Part shown: positions 60,239-64,000 of the stretch, one piece after another
Layout of the letters: each line of letters starts with the position of its first letter
Position numbering within the stretch: the stretch's first letter is position 1
Assembly (NCBI GenBank): GCA_029265355.1
Contig: JAJUJL010000013.1
Span: forward strand, 62,001-126,000
Origin: Chloroflexota bacterium
GTDB taxonomy: Bacteria; Chloroflexota; Anaerolineae; Anaerolineales; UBA4823
DNA length: 64,000 bases
Reading direction: 5' to 3'
The notes under the pieces: generated by a model
Database searches by the model: none
Told to the model about the DNA's origin: nothing
What the model saw: the letters and a program-made list of their open reading frames with translations, nothing else
Made by a program: the position numbers and the translations under genes

Positions 60239-62878
60239 TTACACGTTCGCCTTGTACAGCGGGCGGAAGTCGCTAACCGGCGCGCAGTCGTAGGTGCTGC
60301 TGTACCGGAACCCGAACTGGCGCACCTTGAAGCGCAGCTCGTCGTTCGTGAACATCGCACCGCTGCGCTCGTCCTCCGCGCTGAACAGCTCCGGAGTGCG
60401 GCGCCCGCGCAGCCAGATCAAGTGGATCGCCGGGAACTGCACCGGGTCGGCCACCGCAGCCCAATTGTTCGTATCGGTCCAATCCGGCACCGTCACGATC
60501 TCGAACTGCCCCTTCACGGAGTTGAGCGTCTGGAACTCAGCCGTAGCGGTGGTTACCGCATCCTGGGACGGCACCAGCTCGCTGTTGCGGATCTGCTCCG
60601 CAGTCGCCAGCAGGTCAACCGGCACCAGCAAGTACTTCGGGCGGATGTTCAAGCGGCGCCCGACGCCCAACGGCTGGTCGGTCTGCTTCATCATCGCCGT
60701 GCGAGCCGCGATGAAGGTTGCGTAAGTCAGCGCCGAAGTGCCCAGGTTGGCATGCCCACCGGCGGTGGTCACCGCGGTGGCATTGAACAGCGCCCCGGTA
60801 TCCGCCAGAACTGGACCAGTCGCGGTGTTGACCGTGAAGACCGCCGAAACCAGCGCGCTCACCGTGTTGTACCAGGCATTCGCCAGGCGGGTCGGCAGCG
60901 TGCGCACCCGGTTCAGCTTGTCGAGCAGGAAAGTCTCCAGGCTGACCCCGATGTAATTGCCGCGCTTGGCGTAGGATGCGGTCTCTTCCTCGTCGCTCCA
61001 GGCCGCCTCGGTATACGCTGCGCCCTCGGAGATTTCCGACAAGTTGCTGATCCCGTACACCCGCACCAGGGTCGCCTGGTCCAGGGTGTCCACATCCTCC
61101 TGGCGCACGATCGAGCCCCACCACTGCTCGCGCACCGAGTAATCGGCAGCCAGCAGCAGGTTCACCGTGTTCTTCACGATGCTCGACAGCGTGGAGCTGG
61201 TAACGTTCGCCTCACGCAGGCGGGGGTTGGCGAAGATCCCGACCCCATCCAGGTCATGGGTGAACTCGTAATACCATTCGGACAGGCGGCGCGCCTGTGG
61301 GATTGCCGGGCGTCCGGCCTCCACATAGCGCTGCAGCGCGTCGAAACCGTGGTATTCCGCATTCTCGCGGGTTGCGAGCTGGTTGAAACGGGTCGCCCCG
61401 GCCACCAGGCGCAGGAAAGCCAGCGCATAGCGATCGACCTCGGTCACCGGGCTCATCGACATCCGGGCGCCTGCCGGCAGGATCACCTGCCCGCTCTCGG
61501 ACAGCTTCGCCAATGCCTCACGGTGCTCCTTGATCGCCGCATCCAGCTCGGCTTCCTGGAACTCCTTACCGCGGAACTGCTTTGCCACGATTTCCCGGTA
61601 CGATTCCGGCAAACCAGAAGCCTGCAGCTTGTTCGCCAGCATCAGCGTGCACTCGTTCAAGCGCGCCTTCTGCTCAGCCTGCCTGACCAACTCCTCAGCC
61701 TTGCGGACCGCCTCCTGCACTGCGGCAGGAACTTCCACAGGCTCTTCCTGGCCGGGGGTTTCATCTTCCTCCGGCTGATCCTCCTGCTGCGCTGCGCGAG
61801 CCTCAACCACCTGCAAACGCTGGTCGATTCCCGCCAGAGCAGCAGAGACCGCATCACCAATCAGCTTCTTCAGCTCTTCGGGATCCATCTCTACCTCCTC
61901 TGTAGATTGATTGATCTGCAGCGGGTTCATGCCCGCTATCATGCGCGATAGCCGTCCGCCCGCTGCCGGGTCCGCTACCACGTCAACACTCAACGCCTGT
62001 GCGATCTTCGTCACCACCGGCATACTTGCCCCGGCGATCTGCATCTCCAGCCCTTCCCCCAGCGCATCGATGCTCAGACCGATCGCATGCAACACCCCCG
62101 CCTTCTCCGCATTCACCAGCTTCTCGCGCAGCTTCTCGTCCACCACCTTCAACACCCCCGTAACTGCCTTCCGGGTAGCATCCCACGCTGGCTGCACGAT
62201 CACACCCACCCACTCGTTCACCACGCTGCGCATCCCCTGCTTTGCCGCCATCTCCTCGTCCGTCAGATGGTTGTCATACACCTTCACACCATCCCACAGT
62301 GGAGCCGACGCCTCCAACGCAGCAGCCTGGTACAACCTGCCATTCTTCGACCGGATGAACGTCTCCTGACCTTCAACCACCAGGTCAGCTTCCGTATCCG
62401 GCCCGATAATCACCACCTCCCATTCGCGCCCCTCCTGCTGGCCGTCCTTCTTCTTCGAAGCCACGATCCGCAGGCTCTCGCTCACCGGAACATACGCCTT
62501 CTCAACCTTCTGCCAGGCCTCCGGCTCCGAGAACTTCACCAGCCCGTTTTCGATCACGTATGGGATAGCGTAATAAACATCCCCGTCCCACTCTGCCACC
62601 ACCCGATCATCGTAGATCTCGCGGCAGTAACGCCCGCCGATATACTCCCCATTCGGCCCGTACCGCTCGAAATGCTCCTCGAACGCCCGGCGCACCTGGG
62701 AAACCAAATCAGACAGGCTCTTAGCGCCCTCGATCTTCGCCTCTTTGCTCGCCACATTGATATTCAGCGCCGACTGGTGCTTGCGCGCCTTCTCCTCCGA
62801 TGGATGCTCCCCCATCTCCTTCCCCTTATCATCCACCACCACCCACTTCTTACCCTTCCGCTTCACAAAATAAGGCAT
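60239..62878 (-). CDS. fused prohead protease, scaffold and major capsid protein
   Basis: 879 residues from the ATG at 62878 with GGAGGTGAGCG upstream; the ORF to 62917 adds residues without support. A small N-terminal domain (PYFVKRKGKKWVVVDDKGK) is followed by a protease-like region (about 140-325: VKVYDNHLTDEEMAAKQ, VLHAIGLSIDALGEGLEM, DVVADPAAGG), a charged coiled-coil scaffold (about 330-480) and a capsid domain (about 485-879: GARMSMSPVTEVDRYALAFL, IRPKYLLVPVDLLATAEQI). Such fusions are known in HK97-fold phages where protease and coat are cut apart during maturation. The limits are by eye. Confidence 0.8.
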   Translation of the reverse strand: MPYFVKRKGKKWVVVDDKGKEMGEHPSEEKARKHQSALNINVASKEAKIEGAKSLSDLVSQVRRAFEEHFERYGPNGEYIGGRYCREIYDDRVVAEWDGDVYYAIPYVIENGLVKFSEPEAWQKVEKAYVPVSESLRIVASKKKDGQQEGREWEVVIIGPDTEADLVVEGQETFIRSKNGRLYQAAALEASAPLWDGVKVYDNHLTDEEMAAKQGMRSVVNEWVGVIVQPAWDATRKAVTGVLKVVDEKLREKLVNAEKAGVLHAIGLSIDALGEGLEMQIAGASMPVVTKIAQALSVDVVADPAAGGRLSRMIAGMNPLQINQSTEEVEMDPEELKKLIGDAVSAALAGIDQRLQVVEARAAQQEDQPEEDETPGQEEPVEVPAAVQEAVRKAEELVRQAEQKARLNECTLMLANKLQASGLPESYREIVAKQFRGKEFQEAELDAAIKEHREALAKLSESGQVILPAGARMSMSPVTEVDRYALAFLRLVAGATRFNQLATRENAEYHGFDALQRYVEAGRPAIPQARRLSEWYYEFTHDLDGVGIFANPRLREANVTSSTLSSIVKNTVNLLLAADYSVREQWWGSIVRQEDVDTLDQATLVRVYGISNLSEISEGAAYTEAAWSDEEETASYAKRGNYIGVSLETFLLDKLNRVRTLPTRLANAWYNTVSALVSAVFTVNTATGPVLADTGALFNATAVTTAGGHANLGTSALTYATFIAARTAMMKQTDQPLGVGRRLNIRPKYLLVPVDLLATAEQIRNSELVPSQDAVTTATAEFQTLNSVKGQFEIVTVPDWTDTNNWAAVADPVQFPAIHLIWLRGRRTPELFSAEDERSGAMFTNDELRFKVRQFGFRYSSTYDCAPVSDFRPLYKANV

Positions 62879-62902
62879 ACGCTCACCTCCTCCAAAATCG
62901 CA

Positions 62903-63011
62903 ACACGGCCTGATCATTGCTGACCAGGCCGTGTATCCAGCGTTTCACGTCCTACCCAAAATAAAACGGCTCGCCAGGTCAACCCAGCGAGCCGTGTATC
63001 ATCGTTTCACG
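62903..63011 (-). promoter_or_regulatory. duplicated terminator-like leader of the capsid operon
   Basis: Two hairpins lie in tandem on the transcript between the late promoter and the capsid start. The first (62966-62974 with 62987-62995) has a 9-bp GC-rich stem followed by TTTTATTTT. The second (62903-62912 with 62925-62934) has a 10-bp stem followed by TGCGATTTT. Each is preceded by the same module CGTGAAACG..TG..ATACACGG. Short leader reading frames begin in both modules. Looks like an attenuator. Confidence 0.6.
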
Positions 63012-63021
63012 CCTCCTCCCT

Positions 63022-63050
63022 AATGTAGCACACTACGTACAAAATGTCAA
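63022..63050 (-). promoter_or_regulatory. late operon promoter
   Basis: TTGACA (63045-63050), 17 bp, TACATT (63022-63027) on the minus strand. Start expected near 63015, ahead of the leader hairpins. Confidence 0.7.
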
Positions 63051-63072
63051 TTGCTGCGTACACCTGTTCGAC

Positions 63073-63086
63073 GTTTGCATGCAAAC
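63073..63086. promoter_or_regulatory. 14-bp palindrome upstream of the late promoter
   Basis: GTTTGCATGCAAAC is a perfect palindrome centred about 65 bp before the expected start point. A likely site for a dimeric phage regulator. Confidence 0.6.
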
Positions 63087-63093
63087 AATAAAC

Positions 63094-63127
63094 TCTCTCC
63101 CTGGAAGGGAGAGGGCAGGGTGAGGGT
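63094..63127 (+). repeat. dispersed repeat family A, copy 5
   Basis: CTCTCTCCCTGGAAGGGAGA then GGGCAGGGTGAGGG. Sits between the palindrome and the RNA terminator. Confidence 0.65.
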
Positions 63128-63156
63128 CAGCTTCGCTAAGCTCAATTACCGGAACT

Positions 63157-63185
63157 AAAAGCCCCACCCGACAGCCAGGTGGGGC
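63157..63185 (-). terminator. intrinsic terminator of the tRNA-like RNA
   Basis: GCCCCACC (63178-63185 read on the minus strand) and GGTGGGGC (63161-63168) form an 8-bp stem, then TTTT. It begins 2 bases after the discriminator base of the tRNA-like RNA. Confidence 0.8.
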
Positions 63186-63187
63186 AG

Positions 63188-63272
63188 TGGAGCTGCCCGG
63201 AATCGAACCGGGGTATGTGTGCAAAACATCAGCCCTAAGCTAACATCTTGCACACCGTTCCCTGTCAGCCCC
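63188..63272 (-). ncRNA. 85-nt tRNA-like RNA with alanine-type acceptor and no D-stem
   Basis: The acceptor stem GGGGCTG (63272-63266) pairs with CAGCTCC (63195-63189), with a G3-U70 wobble, the alanine identity element. Discriminator A at 63188; CCA is not encoded. The T arm CCCGG-TTCGATT-CCGGG is standard. In place of D and anticodon arms there is a 10-base single strand and one continuous 16-bp stem (63240-63255 with 63217-63232), capped by the 7-base loop CTTAGGG. Four of its 16 pairs are G-U on this strand and would be A-C on the other, so selection is for the minus-strand RNA. The layout resembles the tRNA-like domain of tmRNA without its mRNA part. It may be processed from the transcript of the gene upstream. 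Confidence 0.72.
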
Positions 63273-63275
63273 AAT

Positions 63276-63319
63276 TCAGCGCCTCAGTGCCTCAGTGCCC
63301 TCACCTCTTCAGTGATCTT
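63276..63319 (+). repeat. dispersed repeat family C, copy 3
   Basis: CAGCGCCTCAGTGCCTCAGTG, then CCCTCACCTCTTCAGTG. It overlaps the last codons of the small gene at 63301-63537. Confidence 0.6.
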
Positions 63320-63537
63320 AGCACCAACACCTTATGCCCCTTCCCATCCGCCAGCTTCAACAGCTCGAACTCATCCATGTTCGCAGATGCGAACGCCGCC
63401 ATCCACTTGCGCGCCGTCGCAAGACTCTTACACGGCAACTGTCTCATCACATCTGTCACCAACACATCATCCGGCTGCACACTCGTCCGCCTGGCAAACT
63501 CCCGAATCCTCCCAACCACCTCCGCCTTATCCATCAT
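63301..63537 (-). CDS. small phage protein, helix-turn-helix-like
   Basis: 78 residues: VVGRIREFARRTSVQPDDVL, VTDVMRQLPCKSLATARKWM form three helices like a small DNA-binding domain. The family is not recognised. It overlaps the metallophosphatase gene by 4 bases; its stop is 28 bp before the tRNA-like RNA. Confidence 0.6.
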   Translation of the reverse strand: MMDKAEVVGRIREFARRTSVQPDDVLVTDVMRQLPCKSLATARKWMAAFASANMDEFELLKLADGKGHKVLVLRSLKR

Positions 63538-64000
63538 ACCTCCACATACTTCCGCAAATCGATCTTATCCAACACCGGCTCCACCATCCCCACCCGTCCA
63601 TCCACGCACTCAACCAGCACCATACCGCACGTCACCTCACTGATAGACCTGGTAGCCTTGCGCGCATGCCCCCCTGGGATGCACAGCGCCGGCGTGATCA
63701 CCAGCCTGCTCTCCGATCCATTCTCGCATACCACCTCGTTGATATACGTGTGAAAATGCGACCGGATCACCAGATCGGGCGGCTTCTTCATCGCCATCAA
63801 ATTCTGAATCATCACATCTCGCAGGTAAAAGCGCGCAATATTTCCCCGCAGCCAACTGCGGCTTCCCGGATGCGGCCCGTGATGCGCCAGGTCGATACTC
63901 ACCCCGGCCACATTTAGCAAATAATGATAAGCGCTCCCGATCGTCCTATCTGGCCAGGCTTCCCGCAGCATATCTGCCAGCAGCACACTCGCCGACCCCT
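63534..64000 (-). CDS. metallophosphatase-like phage protein, 5' end outside the window
   Basis: The frame is open to the right edge without a stop, so at least 155 residues are the C-terminal part of a longer protein. Motifs VSIDLAHHGPHPGSR and VIRSHFHTYI give the two His-rich metal sites of calcineurin-like phosphoesterases. Phage enzymes of this kind act on nucleotides or DNA ends. The upstream half with the first Asp motifs would be beyond 64000. Confidence 0.75.
   Translation of the reverse strand, partial: GSASVLLADMLREAWPDRTIGSAYHYLLNVAGVSIDLAHHGPHPGSRSWLRGNIARFYLRDVMIQNLMAMKKPPDLVIRSHFHTYINEVVCENGSESRLVITPALCIPGGHARKATRSISEVTCGMVLVECVDGRVGMVEPVLDKIDLRKYVEV

Larger units (their letters stand above)
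42246..64000. mobile_element. left part of an integrated siphovirus-like prophage
   Basis: From a tRNA-Pro to the right edge lie an integrase and a full leftward set of capsid, connector and tail genes including tail chaperone and tape measure. The plus strand becomes C-rich at the tRNA and stays so. Portal, terminase, lysis and attR are not in the window, so the right end is unknown. The long tape measure with tube and chaperone but no sheath gene points to a non-contractile tail. Confidence 0.88.

Noticed and set aside
59528-61951. 807-codon open frame on the plus strand opposite the capsid gene
   Set aside because: It reads as Arg/His/Gln/Leu-rich filler, a product of the G-rich coding strand opposite. 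The minus frame has ribosome site, conserved domains and operon logic.
63188-63272. Ordinary tRNA-Ala or tRNA-Leu, or a complete tmRNA
   Set aside because: No D-stem and a 16-bp continuous stem exclude an ordinary tRNA. There is no tag reading frame or pseudoknots for a tmRNA. A tRNA-like RNA is the fitting description.

Overview
The window looks like a chromosome fragment of a Chloroflexota (Anaerolineae-like) bacterium. This is an inference from gene content: large WD40/TolB propeller proteins, Thr/Pro-rich extracytoplasmic tails, an rpsF-ssb-rpsR operon, an inositol-phosphate-synthase gene, cyclic-di-AMP-receptor-like proteins and a fused lycopene cyclase. Two parts can be told apart: a host part (1 to about 42.2 kb) and the left part of an integrated tailed phage (about 42.25 kb to beyond the right edge).

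Host part. 1-2.5 kb is the 3' part of a WD40 receptor-like gene. 2.9-8.3 kb is a leftward run tatA, FmdE-like, alpha/beta hydrolase, thioredoxin-VKOR, histidine kinase, response regulator. 8.6-12 kb is a rightward TolB-propeller/TPR membrane protein. 12-20.8 kb is a tightly packed leftward carotenoid operon (crtI, crtB, fused lycopene cyclase, cruF, plsY-like, glycosyltransferase, second crtI-type desaturase, P450). It is preceded by a near-consensus promoter whose -35 element lies in an 11-bp tandem repeat. The order suggests a pathway from phytoene to a monocyclic, 1'-hydroxylated, glycosylated and perhaps acylated carotenoid. 20.9-23.5 kb holds a parvulin-type PPIase and rpsF-ssb-rpsR. 23.7-42.2 kb is mixed housekeeping: flavin reductase, AMMECR1, two tandem DarA-like proteins, a glycosidase, MaoC, PBP1A, TauE, a nuclease-fold protein, a lipid-head-group enzyme, YceI with a MarR regulator and shared palindromic operators, an unknown 688-residue protein with a leaderless-type promoter, ruvC-yebC, ino1 and a sensor kinase.

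Phage part. A tRNA-Pro(CGG) gene is followed by a tyrosine integrase (attL side). Beyond it lies a leftward late operon. Read from the right edge it runs: metallophosphatase (cut by the edge), small protein, an 85-nt tRNA-like RNA, late promoter with palindrome and duplicated terminator-like leader, protease-scaffold-capsid fusion, small head proteins, LamG protein, two TIM-barrel glycosidases, connector, gp10-like, tail terminator, two tail-tube paralogues, tail assembly chaperone with a C CCA AAC slippery site, tape measure, distal tail/adsorption protein, tail hub-like protein, tube-LamG fusion and SGNH hydrolase. Portal, terminase, replication, lysis genes and attR are not in the window. 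The plus strand is C-rich across the whole phage part, even where genes point in opposite directions. Its gaps, and one of its genes, carry several families of short dispersed repeats that I did not notice in the host part.

Most notable candidates: the tRNA-like RNA (no D-stem, 16-bp continuous stem in place of the anticodon arm, G3-U70 alanine identity pair, own terminator); the -1 frameshift product of the tail chaperone; the duplicated attenuator-like leader behind the late promoter; the glycosidase/LamG/SGNH virion cassette; and a 105-residue gene containing two repeat families in frame. All assignments come from reading the sequence; no database search was run.
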